Source: DAONBD01 sp964525485 (lineage in GTDB: Bacteria; Patescibacteriota; Gracilibacteria; UBA1369; LOWO2-01-FULL-3). From it: 64,000 nucleotides of DNA. The notes below the pieces were generated by a model. It searched no databases and had not been told where the DNA came from. It saw only the letters and a program-made list of their open reading frames with translations. The translations under genes and the position numbers were made by a program. The stretch spans positions 18,182-82,181 of the forward strand of contig CAZGHH010000001.1 of the NCBI GenBank assembly GCA_964525485.1. The letters run 5' to 3'. Shown here one piece after another: positions 17,542 to 25,785 of this stretch (position 1 is the first letter of the stretch; each line of letters starts with the position of its first letter).

Positions 17542-20229
17542 ATGGCGGAATTCCTAAATAAATTCGTAGATCTGTTGGTAGAAAAACCTCTATTTATCCC
17601 ATTATTAATCATTGGGATATGGGTTTTGTGTCATTGGACTTTAAAAGCGGTCAGGAGATGGGTCGCGTATAATTCCGATAAACACAGAATCTTTTTCAAG
17701 ATCACAATGCCACGCGAAGACAGTCAGAAGGACAAGGAAAAAGCGGTCGAAAAAGACTTCAGAGAAAAAATAGCAATGATGGCGCAGTTCTACAGAGCGC
17801 TGGAAGAAACAAAAGAGATGAATATATGGAACTCAATAAGAACAAAATTTCTTAAAGACAATATTTTTACGTTTGAATTGGTGGCAGAGCATAAGGAGGT
17901 TAATTTTTATGTATCAACGCCAAAGTATTACGCAGGAATAGTAGAGAAACAGATAACTTCATTTTATAACGACGCAGAAGTGTTGCCGGTTCCGGCGTAT
18001 GATCACTGTCCGGAAGGAAATAAAGTAAAAGGAATGTATGCTTTTCAGCATAGTCCGTATTGGTACCCGACAAAAACATACAAAAAAATTGAAAACGATC
18101 CATTAAACGATCTTGCGAATATATTCTCAAACATGCACGAAAAAGAGACCGGAATATATCAAGTAGTAATCCGTCCAAGAAGAGACAAATGGAACAAAAA
18201 AGCTGAAAAACAAGGCTCGGCACTATTTCAAGGAAAAACAGGAGGGAAATTAGCAGATATCCCCGTTATTGGTAAAATTTACGCACTTTTAACAGGTATA
18301 GTTTTTGGTTATGAAAAATATAAACAAAACGCGCCATCTCAAGATTATTCTACCGGATATGTGAGAATGCTTCAGACAAAAGAAGAAATCGCAAAAGCGG
18401 TTGGAGAAAAATCACAACAGGCCGGTTTTGATGCGGTGATTAGATTATTAGCGACCGCGGAAACAGAAAACAGAGCCGAAGAAATTGCCAACAACATGAT
18501 AGTTGGTCTAAACGTATTTAAAGATCCTTCGATGAATTATTATCAAACCAGGAGATTGTTTTTCATAGATAAATGGAATGACGCGATAATGTTATGGAAT
18601 TTCAAAAAAAGATATCTGGTAGACAGAGGATGGTTTGATTTTTTAGATGAGAAAACATCATTGTTAAGTGAGGAAGAATTGGCATCACTTTTTCATTTTC
18701 CGAACTCTCATTATAATAAAGTTCCTACGATTAGATGGTTGTCATACAAAGTTTTGCCTGCTCCTACAAATCTAAAGAATGAGGGAATATTACTTGGATT
18801 AAATCTTTACAGAGGTAAAGAAAATCCGGTGCATTTCCCGGACAAAGATAGAGCCCGTCATCATTATGTGATTGGACAGACCGGTACTGGTAAATCTAGT
18901 TTCTTGTCATATATGGTTCGCCAGGATATTCAAAACGGAAAAGGCGTCTGTTTAATTGATCCACATGGAGATTTGGTTGATGACGTAATAAATTTTATTC
19001 CAAAAGAAAGAGCAAAAGACGTGATTATCTTTGATCCTTCAGACACAGAGCGTCCTATGGGACTCAATATTCTGGAAGCGACAACACCTGCTGAAATGGA
19101 TATGGCGTCCAGTCAAGCTACCGAAATATTTATAAAACTTTTCGGTGATGAGATATTCGGACCACGTATCCAGCACTATTTCAGAAATGCATGTTTGACT
19201 CTTATGGAAGATCTTGAAGAAGGCGCGACGTTGATAGACGTCCCGAGGATTTTCGTGGATGAAGAATTTATGAAATATAAAGTTAAAAAAGTCACCAATC
19301 CGATAGTTAAATCATTTTGGAAAAATGAATATGCGAACACGGGAGCACGCGAAAGAGAAGAGATGATACCTTATTTCAGTGCGAAATTCGGACCATTTAT
19401 TACAAACTCGATCATGCGTAATACGATTGGCCAGACGAAATCCGCTTTTAATTTCAGAAAAGTGATGGATGAGGGAAAGATTCTTCTTGTTAAACTTTCA
19501 AAAGGTAAAATCGGAGATTTAAACACTCAATTACTCGGACTTGTAATAGTGGCTAGAATACAAATGGCCGCAATGAGTCGTGCTGATATGGAAGAAAAAA
19601 ACAGAAAAGAATTCTACTTATATGTGGATGAGTTTCAAAACTTTGCTACGGATTCATTCTGTTCAATCCTTTCAGAGGCCAGAAAATACAAACTAGCTTT
19701 GATAATGGCTCATCAATACATCAATCAGTTGGTTACAACTAAATTTGGAAGTACATCAACCCAGATCAGAGATGCAGTATTTGGTAACGTCGGAACGATT
19801 AGTGCATTCAAAGTTGGCGCTGAAGATGCTGAGTATTTGGCTAAAGAATTTGCACCAGCATTAACTGAACAAGATCTAATCGGAATAGCTAACTACAAAC
19901 AATATATTAAATTAAACATCAATAACACAGCTTCGAGACCGTTTTCTATGAATACTATATACAATCAAGATGGTGCGAATGAAAAAGTCGGAAGTATCGT
20001 AAAAGAGTATTCGAGAATGAAACACGGTCGTAAAAAAGAATTCGTCGATCAAGAAATAGCGGCGAGAATAGGAATAGATTATAATGATGAGCCTGTCGAT
20101 ATATCAAAACTTCCAAGTATGCCGGATCAGGCAGGAGGTGGAAATCCAATGGCTAGTATTCTGGCTCAAGCAAAAGCGGAAGCAGTACAACCTACTCAGC
20201 CTACCACGCCTCCTGCGGGTCAAACATAA
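17542..20229 (+). CDS. TraG/VirD4-like type IV secretion coupling ATPase
   Basis: An 895-residue membrane-anchored ATPase. One TM helix near the N-terminus (FIPLLIIGIWVLCHW), about 400 residues of uncharacterised soluble domain, then the P-loop domain: Walker A GQTGTGKSS near residue 450, CLIDPHGDLVDDV, Walker B YLYVDEFQNFA and AHQYINQL. The tail is Pro/Thr/Gln-rich. The family moves DNA or protein through type IV secretion channels; many CPR genomes carry such proteins, perhaps for DNA uptake. No relaxase, VirB4 or other channel gene is adjacent; a VirB2-like pilin is at 47.4 kb. Monocistronic. Confidence 0.85.
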   Translation: MAEFLNKFVDLLVEKPLFIPLLIIGIWVLCHWTLKAVRRWVAYNSDKHRIFFKITMPREDSQKDKEKAVEKDFREKIAMMAQFYRALEETKEMNIWNSIRTKFLKDNIFTFELVAEHKEVNFYVSTPKYYAGIVEKQITSFYNDAEVLPVPAYDHCPEGNKVKGMYAFQHSPYWYPTKTYKKIENDPLNDLANIFSNMHEKETGIYQVVIRPRRDKWNKKAEKQGSALFQGKTGGKLADIPVIGKIYALLTGIVFGYEKYKQNAPSQDYSTGYVRMLQTKEEIAKAVGEKSQQAGFDAVIRLLATAETENRAEEIANNMIVGLNVFKDPSMNYYQTRRLFFIDKWNDAIMLWNFKKRYLVDRGWFDFLDEKTSLLSEEELASLFHFPNSHYNKVPTIRWLSYKVLPAPTNLKNEGILLGLNLYRGKENPVHFPDKDRARHHYVIGQTGTGKSSFLSYMVRQDIQNGKGVCLIDPHGDLVDDVINFIPKERAKDVIIFDPSDTERPMGLNILEATTPAEMDMASSQATEIFIKLFGDEIFGPRIQHYFRNACLTLMEDLEEGATLIDVPRIFVDEEFMKYKVKKVTNPIVKSFWKNEYANTGAREREEMIPYFSAKFGPFITNSIMRNTIGQTKSAFNFRKVMDEGKILLVKLSKGKIGDLNTQLLGLVIVARIQMAAMSRADMEEKNRKEFYLYVDEFQNFATDSFCSILSEARKYKLALIMAHQYINQLVTTKFGSTSTQIRDAVFGNVGTISAFKVGAEDAEYLAKEFAPALTEQDLIGIANYKQYIKLNINNTASRPFSMNTIYNQDGANEKVGSIVKEYSRMKHGRKKEFVDQEIAARIGIDYNDEPVDISKLPSMPDQAGGGNPMASILAQAKAEAVQPTQPTTPPAGQT

Positions 20230-20276
20230 ACCACGGCAAAATAGCAAAATTTACTATAGAATTTGGTGTAAAACAT

Positions 20277-20828
20277 TTACCACCAGACTTTTTTCCATCC
20301 CAAATAATATGCTATCAAATTTGCTACGATAGGGAAGATAGGAGAGATTATTATGACTGCAAGCAAAACATCCAAAGGGAGAGCTATAGCTATCAAAACA
20401 AAGACCAAAGAACCAATCACATAATCAATTTGATCAAATATAGGAAAAGGTTTGCCTGGAGCTATGCCGACACGTCTTTTGACAAAACTTTTTACCGAAT
20501 CGCCAACCAAAGCCCCAAATCCAAGTAAAAATCCTATAACAAGAGATCCGACAAAAGTATAATTTACGACAGAAATTTGATGCAAATATCCATGAGCGTA
20601 AAACAAAAATTGAGCAAAACAAACAATAACTCCACCCAAAACTCCGACTAAATATCCTTTAACAGTTTTGTTGTCACCAAAAATTCTTACTCCTCGCCAC
20701 TTGCGCCCCAGATCAATAGGTTTTTCAAAAAAATCACCAATATAAATATTAGTAAAAACGACCGGAAGAGAGTTCGCGATATACGCCGGTAGCATAAAAT
20801 AAACTGCTTGAAGAATTGAGTCTAACAT
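20277..20828 (-). CDS. CarS-like (DUF46) CDP-alcohol synthase membrane protein
   Basis: A 183-residue integral membrane protein with about five TM helices. GDNKTVKGYLVG, LGFGALVGDSVKSFVKRRVGI, PGKPFPIFDQIDYVIGSL and the C-terminal LIAYYLGWKKVWW match the CDP-archaeol synthase (CarS) family. Archaeal CarS transfers CMP from CTP to an unsaturated diether phospholipid precursor; the bacterial homologues are distantly related to CdsA. In a bacterium it may activate phosphatidic acid or another lipid. It starts at ATG 20828 and lies close to the convergent TraG-like gene. Substrate unknown. Confidence 0.8.
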   Translation of the reverse strand: MLDSILQAVYFMLPAYIANSLPVVFTNIYIGDFFEKPIDLGRKWRGVRIFGDNKTVKGYLVGVLGGVIVCFAQFLFYAHGYLHQISVVNYTFVGSLVIGFLLGFGALVGDSVKSFVKRRVGIAPGKPFPIFDQIDYVIGSLVFVLIAIALPLDVLLAVIIISPIFPIVANLIAYYLGWKKVWW

Positions 20829-20843
20829 CTGTTAAAATTACAA

Positions 20844-20920
20844 TGGTAACAGGGGGCGGAATTGAACCGCCGACCTCGGGCTTATGAGTCCCGCGCTCTA
20901 ACCAACTGAGCTACCCTGTC
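20844..20920 (-). tRNA. tRNA with CAU anticodon (elongator Met or Ile2)
   Basis: Minus strand cloverleaf: acceptor GACAGGG/CCCTGTT with G1-U72, D-arm TAGCTCAGTTGGTTAGAGC, anticodon loop CTCATAA, T-arm GGCGG-TTCAATT-CCGCC, encoded CCA. The anticodon stem CGGGA/GCCCG has an A31-G39 mismatch. It lacks initiator features. The sequence cannot tell Met elongator from Ile2 (lysidine). Confidence 0.88.
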
Positions 20921-20935
20921 GAAGTGAGGAGCAAG

Positions 20936-20955
20936 AGAGAAAGCTTACTTTCTCT
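20936..20955. other. 8-bp hairpin beside the CAU tRNA
   Basis: Perfect inverted repeat AGAGAAAG-CTTA-CTTTCTCT in the stretch 20921-21081. There is no T-run on either side, so I do not call it a terminator. The rest of this gap holds copies of the tRNA 5' end (see findings) and otherwise nothing I can name. Confidence 0.4.
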
Positions 20956-21081
20956 AATTGATCCGAATGAGCCAGGAATATCTATAGATACCCTGTCAGA
21001 ATGCTACCCTGTCGAATACACATCAAAACAGGACATTTTTATCAGGAAATACGGCAAAAAGCAAGGTTTTTCAGGTGAGAC

Positions 21082-21110
21082 TTGACGTGTAGAGATGAAA
21101 GTGTTAAAAT
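21082..21110 (+). promoter_or_regulatory. promoter of the 21130 gene
   Basis: TTGACG (21082-21087), 17-bp spacer, TAAAAT (21105-21110); leader of about 13 bases to the ATG at 21130. The -35 TTG is an in-frame false start codon. Confidence 0.75.
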
Positions 21111-21129
21111 CCTACCTTTAATTTGTCAT

Positions 21130-22035
21130 ATGGAAGAAGGGATTACAGTAGAATATAATGCATTCGATTCCGTATCGGATAGGTATTATTACCCGAGAGG
21201 CATCGAGTATGCCTATAAACAGCAAGAAGGGTACAGGCTACCGGTCAAAGTCATTCCATATGATGGGGTAAGAGATACTGTTTTAGGAGGCACGAACAGA
21301 GTTCCGTTCAAACAGCCACCAGATATGGAGACAGTGGAGACAGGTGTAATTAGAGCGAACGAATTGGGAATGAGTTTTAAAATTGCATTAAATGGAGGGC
21401 TACAAATACCCGGAAAAATAGATCTGATAAACGATACAAGATTCAAAAACGATCTAAGAGTTTTAGAGTTGCTAGCAGAGGAAGGAGCGCGACACGGAGT
21501 TGAAAATATAGTTACTATCTATAGAGATGAGGTTCTGGAAGTCGTGAGAGAATTATTTCCAAATCTTGCGACTTCAGCTTCAACTATCAGATACGCAGTG
21601 CCGAGAACAGGAGAGGAGCACGAAGCAAAATACAGACAGGATTTAAACGATTTTGACCAAGTAATTCCAATCCCTCAGCACACAACGGCAGAATTCTTGA
21701 GAAGATTTCAGAACGAAATAGGGAAAATAGTAATTTTCCCATTTTTGACATGCGGACAAGTGGATTTAGAAGCATGCCAAGCACATTATACGGATTTATA
21801 TTCTGGACTAGATAATAGATTCAGGCCAAATCCAAACAAAGATTGTCGCCAATGTAAAAACGGAGGTCTCTTCAAAGACGAAGAAGAATTCAAAGATGTA
21901 ATAGGGTTGGGCGTATCGAGTTTTAAAGTTGCAAGAAGTGACGGTAGCAAAGGGCTTCCAAACAGTATTAAACAAATAATAGCTGTATATTTAGCAGCAA
22001 AACGAAAAAAGGAGCGTACGGACAGAATAATTTAA
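21130..22035 (+). CDS. U32-peptidase-like TIM-barrel protein with cysteine motif (tentative)
   Basis: A 301-residue cytoplasmic protein. The order of elements resembles U32-family proteins: FKIALNGGL in an early strand, RVLELLAEEGARHGVENIVTI, then ELFPNLATSASTIRYAV, and a C-terminal cysteine cluster (FLTCGQVDLEAC, then CRQCK) followed by GVSSFKVA. In UbiU/UbiV/YhbU-type members four cysteines bind an Fe-S cluster, and the four seen here could do the same. The match is by pattern only and could be wrong. I place the start at ATG 21130, since the upstream TTG is the -35 box. Monocistronic, between two tRNA genes. Confidence 0.5.
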   Translation: MEEGITVEYNAFDSVSDRYYYPRGIEYAYKQQEGYRLPVKVIPYDGVRDTVLGGTNRVPFKQPPDMETVETGVIRANELGMSFKIALNGGLQIPGKIDLINDTRFKNDLRVLELLAEEGARHGVENIVTIYRDEVLEVVRELFPNLATSASTIRYAVPRTGEEHEAKYRQDLNDFDQVIPIPQHTTAEFLRRFQNEIGKIVIFPFLTCGQVDLEACQAHYTDLYSGLDNRFRPNPNKDCRQCKNGGLFKDEEEFKDVIGLGVSSFKVARSDGSKGLPNSIKQIIAVYLAAKRKKERTDRII

Positions 22036-22062
22036 GTCTAAAGATAGTTAAAAAAGCTTTCT

Positions 22063-22137
22063 TGGTTGCGGGGGGCGGATTCGAACCACCGACCTCAAGG
22101 TTATGAGCCTTGCGAGCTGCCTCTGCTCCACCCCGCG
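22063..22137 (-). tRNA. initiator tRNA-fMet (CAU)
   Basis: Acceptor CGCGGGG/CCCCGCA leaves the C1-A72 mismatch that marks bacterial initiators; D-stem GAGC/GCTC, anticodon loop CTCATAA, T-loop TTCGAAT, encoded CCA. The anticodon stem is CAAGG/CCTTG, so the usual three G-C pairs are reduced to A29-U41 plus two G-C pairs. Confidence 0.93.
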
Positions 22138-22165
22138 TCGATAAAAACCTTACCGGAACGGTGAG

Positions 22166-22194
22166 AGATTAATAGAAACTTGATACAAAGTCAA
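22166..22194 (-). promoter_or_regulatory. promoter of initiator tRNA
   Basis: Minus strand TTGACT (22194-22189), 17-bp spacer, TAATCT (22171-22166). The -35 box begins 4 bases after the stop of the upstream ftsB-like gene. Confidence 0.6.
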
Positions 22195-22197
22195 ATT

Positions 22198-22623
22198 TCA
22201 TTCAAAAAAGAAATCCCACCATTTTTGAGGATTACTGCGAGTTTCAATTTTTACGCTGTCTACAGTCTCAAATTCTGATTTTTCCCCACTTAAAATTTCT
22301 TGGAAATTTCTTTCTGTATTTTTAGCTTCATAAGTAAGACTGTCTGGCGAAACAACGATAACTTCTTCACCAGGATTCACGAGCCCAAGATTTTGTTTTG
22401 CGATTTTATCGATATACTCCTCGGAAGTGAAATACAAATAGTCACTAGTCTTTTTTTGATTTTCGGCTTTAATTAAAGCATTTTCCTTTTCATATTCAGC
22501 TATATACCTATCAACCAAGTAACTGTTGTATACATTTTTAGTCAAAGAATATATCAAATACGCCACGAGAAGAAACTCGATTATAAGTATCACTTTCGTG
22601 AGGCTTGAGGTATTTGAATCCAT
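22198..22623 (-). CDS. FtsB/DivIC-like cell-division protein
   Basis: A 141-residue septum-formation protein. Residues about 9-30 are a single TM helix (KVILIIEFLLVAYLIYSL), followed by a coiled coil (about 40-65) and the characteristic YIDKIAKQNLGLVNPGEEVIVV. The C-terminus PQKWWDFFFE is common in FtsB-like proteins of this kind. In the FtsQ-FtsB-FtsL complex it helps recruit and activate septal peptidoglycan synthesis. It is divergent from murC, whose start is 60 bases away. Confidence 0.85.
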   Translation of the reverse strand: MDSNTSSLTKVILIIEFLLVAYLIYSLTKNVYNSYLVDRYIAEYEKENALIKAENQKKTSDYLYFTSEEYIDKIAKQNLGLVNPGEEVIVVSPDSLTYEAKNTERNFQEILSGEKSEFETVDSVKIETRSNPQKWWDFFFE

Positions 22624-22683
22624 GGCTAGATTTTTAGCATAAAAAGGTTAAAATTACCACAGTCAGAATATTAATTTTTACAA

Positions 22684-24051
22684 ATGTTAAAGGAAGCAAA
22701 AAAGATACACTTCGTAGGAATAGGAGGTATAGGTATAAGTACTATCGCGCAAATTTTAAAAGAACAAGGGAAAGAAATTACAGGCTCAGACATTGAAGAC
22801 ACAGATCACATACATCAACTTCAAAGTGGAGGAATTCGCGTTGCAATAGGTCATGACGCGAAAAATCTAGAGGACGGTACGGATCTTGTTATTTACTCAT
22901 TCGCAATTGAAAAAGATAATCCGGAATTATTAGCGGCGCACGAAAAAACCATTCCGTGTATCACATATCCACAGTCAGTAGGGGAGTTCAGTAAAGATTA
23001 TTACACAATTGCCATTACGGGAACTCATGGCAAATCTACGACGACGAGTATGACAGCACTTCTACTTCTCAACGCGGGCCTCGATCCGACAGTAATAGAT
23101 GGAACAAAAATGAAAGAACTCGGTGACAAGAATTATCGCCTTGGAAAAGGTAAATATCTTGTAGTTGAAGCATGTGAATTTAGAGATGCATTTTTGAATT
23201 ACAAGATGGACGTTCTCGCGACAATTAATGTCGACTCAGATCATCTTGATTATTTTTTAACACAGGAGAATTACGTTCAGGCTTTCAACAACGCAGCAAA
23301 AAAAGTTGAACCAAATGGTCTCCTAATTATAGACGCAGAGGATGCAAATAGCCGACATATCCAAGACGGAGCATCTGCTCACCCGGTCTGGATTACAAGC
23401 AACATTGAGCATAAATTTAAAAAAGATTACTACTATCTCGAAGGAAATACTCTTTATTACGTAGATAAAAACAGCACAGAGCAAACATTACAGATAAATC
23501 CAAACGTGCCAGGCAAATTCAATATTCGCAACGCAGCACATACTGCAATTATTGGTGTTCATTTAGATATTCCAAAACAAAAAATTGAAGAAGGTATCGC
23601 GGCCTTTCAAGGTAGCTGGCGCAGAATGGAATTAAAAGAAACAAACCTTAAACACGCGTTATTCTATGATGATTACGGTCATTTGGCTTCCGAAGTCGAC
23701 AATACTTTGAAAGCAATTCGTGAAGAATATCCAGATAAAAAAATCCTCGCGGTTTTCCAACCGCATCAATTCATTCGTATCAAAAATTACTTAAAAGAAT
23801 TCGGCGAATGCTTCTCAGCCGCAGATGACGTGCTTATCCCGGACATTCTCCGTAATCGTGACACTCCAGAGCAAATGGCGAGTATCGGAACCGAAGAACT
23901 TCTAACTGAAATAAAGAAACACAAAGAAAACGTTTTTCATACAACCGATATATACAACACTGCAGACTGGGTTCGCTCTCACGGCGATGAATACGACGTG
24001 GTAGTGGCGATGGGTTCAGGAAATATCAAGAAGTTGTATAAGTTAATATAG
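22684..24051 (+). CDS. murC: UDP-N-acetylmuramate--L-alanine ligase
   Basis: MurC adds L-alanine to UDP-MurNAc, the first amino acid of the peptidoglycan stem peptide. The 455-residue product has the N-terminal Rossmann FVGIGGIGIS, the P-loop ITGTHGKSTTTSM near residue 115, VEACEFRDAFLNY, INVDSDHLDYF, and the C-terminal YDDYGHLASEVDNTL and AVFQPHQFIRI, all in family order. Mpl is a close relative, but this length and the start fit MurC. It converges with cysS 15 bases away. Confidence 0.93.
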   Translation: MLKEAKKIHFVGIGGIGISTIAQILKEQGKEITGSDIEDTDHIHQLQSGGIRVAIGHDAKNLEDGTDLVIYSFAIEKDNPELLAAHEKTIPCITYPQSVGEFSKDYYTIAITGTHGKSTTTSMTALLLLNAGLDPTVIDGTKMKELGDKNYRLGKGKYLVVEACEFRDAFLNYKMDVLATINVDSDHLDYFLTQENYVQAFNNAAKKVEPNGLLIIDAEDANSRHIQDGASAHPVWITSNIEHKFKKDYYYLEGNTLYYVDKNSTEQTLQINPNVPGKFNIRNAAHTAIIGVHLDIPKQKIEEGIAAFQGSWRRMELKETNLKHALFYDDYGHLASEVDNTLKAIREEYPDKKILAVFQPHQFIRIKNYLKEFGECFSAADDVLIPDILRNRDTPEQMASIGTEELLTEIKKHKENVFHTTDIYNTADWVRSHGDEYDVVVAMGSGNIKKLYKLI

Positions 24052-24066
24052 CGCTTGAAGTTTGAT

Positions 24067-25443
24067 TTAAACTCTTTTCCAGATCGTTCCGTTTGGGCCG
24101 TCTTCCAGAACGATTCCTTTTCCTTTTAACAAATCTCTGATTTCATCTGATCTTTTAAAGTTTTTCGTAGCACGAACCTCGTTTCTTTCTTTTATCAACT
24201 CCTCGATGTCAGAATCCAAAGCTTTTTCTTGCACGAAGATAATCCCGAAAACAGAATCGAAACGTTTAAGCAATTCAATAACCTGGTCTTTCTTATACTC
24301 AGTTTCGAATCCAACATCTTTAATTAAATCAAAAACTACAGAAAGTGCGCCAGACGTATCGAAATCATTGTCCATAAATTCTTCAAATCTTTTCGCGTAA
24401 AATTCAGCATCGAAATCTTTCTCTCCGTTACTGTTTTTTAAACTTCTCACGAAATCATGAATCCTCTGCAAGCCAGCCTTCGCCTGGTCAAGTAATTCGT
24501 CACTAAATTCGATAGGTGAACTGTAGTGCTTTTGCAAAATCATGTAGCGGATTACGCGACCATCGTATTTTTTTAAAATCTCTTTTAATGTAAAGAAATT
24601 ACCGAGACTCTTACTCATCTTCTCTTTATTCACAGTGATGAATCCATTATGCATCCAGTATTTAGCAAAAGCTCCAATGCCAAACACAGACTCGCTCTGA
24701 GCAATCTCACATTCATGATGAGGAAACTGTAGATCAGCACCACCTCCGTGAATATCAAATTTTTCGCCAAGAAGTTTCCATGACATTACGGAACATTCCA
24801 AGTGCCAACCAGGACGACCGTCTCCCCAAGGAGAAGCCCAAAACGGCTCGCCATCTTTCTTGAATTTCCATACACAAAAGTCATAAGGATTTCTTTTCCC
24901 CGTATTTTCAGCAACTCTAGCGCCAATTTTCAAATCTTTCAATTTTTGTCCTGATAATTTTCCATATGAAGGATCTCTTGTAATGTCAAAATAAACTCCG
25001 TCACCATCGATAACATACGTCACGCCGGCGCTCTCCATCTTCTGCAAAAACTCGATCATCGCCGGTATGTATTCAGTCGCTCTAGGAGTTGCATCCGGCG
25101 CCATTATCCCGAGCGCCTCATAATCTTCCTGGTAAGAAGGAATGATCTTATCAGCCAATTCCTCCACGCTAATATCTTCTTCATTCGCACGATTTATCAT
25201 CTTGTCGTCGATATCCGTATAATTTGAAACAAACCGCACTTCGTATCCTTTATAAATCAAATACTTACGAACGATATCGAAACAAACAGCGCTTCTGCCA
25301 TGTCCCAAATGTCCGTGATCGTAAACAGTCGGTCCGCAAACATACATAGAAACTTTTTTCGATCCAGGTTCGGTTTCAGCGTCGACAGGAGAGAACTTCT
25401 CTTTTTTCCAAGTCAATGTATTTTTAATTTTCAAGTTCCCCAT
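24067..25443 (-). CDS. cysS: cysteinyl-tRNA synthetase
   Basis: CysS charges tRNA-Cys. The 458-residue class I enzyme has MYVCGPTVYDHGHLGHGRS (zinc Cys plus HIGH), NYTDIDDKMI, GWHLECSVMSWK, GGGADLQFPHHECEIAQSE with zinc-binding His/Cys residues, and EKMSKSLGNF (KMSKS). The C-terminal part includes IEELIKERNEVRATKNFKRSDEIRD, the usual helix pair. It follows yggT by 13 bases and is probably in the same transcript. Confidence 0.96.
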   Translation of the reverse strand: MGNLKIKNTLTWKKEKFSPVDAETEPGSKKVSMYVCGPTVYDHGHLGHGRSAVCFDIVRKYLIYKGYEVRFVSNYTDIDDKMINRANEEDISVEELADKIIPSYQEDYEALGIMAPDATPRATEYIPAMIEFLQKMESAGVTYVIDGDGVYFDITRDPSYGKLSGQKLKDLKIGARVAENTGKRNPYDFCVWKFKKDGEPFWASPWGDGRPGWHLECSVMSWKLLGEKFDIHGGGADLQFPHHECEIAQSESVFGIGAFAKYWMHNGFITVNKEKMSKSLGNFFTLKEILKKYDGRVIRYMILQKHYSSPIEFSDELLDQAKAGLQRIHDFVRSLKNSNGEKDFDAEFYAKRFEEFMDNDFDTSGALSVVFDLIKDVGFETEYKKDQVIELLKRFDSVFGIIFVQEKALDSDIEELIKERNEVRATKNFKRSDEIRDLLKGKGIVLEDGPNGTIWKRV

Positions 25444-25456
25444 TATTTAAAAAAAA

Positions 25457-25750
25457 TTATAAAAACGTAATCAATTTAATCAATCCATAAACAAGAATGT
25501 TTATGATAAGCATAGCAGTAAAAGGTGACAGATCGAGCATGCCGATCCTATGAGGTAATTTTCTGGCAACACGCAAAATCGGCTCAGTAATATCATGTAC
25601 AAAATAAGTGATTCTTCCGGGTTTTCTCATACCTCCAACATTAATCCAAGACAAAATAATCCTGGCAAAAATAGCATAAGACATGATATTGCCAAGAACT
25701 GTAATAAAATTAACAGCAAAAACTTTTATCTGTGTAATATCTATATTCAT
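25457..25750 (-). CDS. YggT-family membrane protein
   Basis: A 97-residue protein with two hydrophobic segments. The family signature ILSWINVGG, then a conserved Pro-containing turn (HDITEPILRVARKLPH) and DLSPFTAMLIINILVYGL are all visible. YggT proteins sit near division genes in many bacteria and are linked to membrane and osmotic functions, but the activity is unknown. I take the ATG at 25750 rather than TTG at 25756. A TAGAAT at 25775-25780 could be its -10 element. Confidence 0.85.
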   Translation of the reverse strand: MNIDITQIKVFAVNFITVLGNIMSYAIFARIILSWINVGGMRKPGRITYFVHDITEPILRVARKLPHRIGMLDLSPFTAMLIINILVYGLIKLITFL

Positions 25751-25785
25751 AGCCAATTAAAATTCATTGGCCAGATTCTAGCATC

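Noticed and set aside
20844..21016. tRNA-end repeats as attachment sites of an integrated element
   Set aside because: Only about 90 bases lie between them and there is no integrase or cargo; kept only as a low-interest finding.
21082..21129. TTG at 21082 as the start of the 21130 gene
   Set aside because: It is the -35 box of a TTGACG-17-TAAAAT promoter; ATG 21130 lies at a fitting distance.
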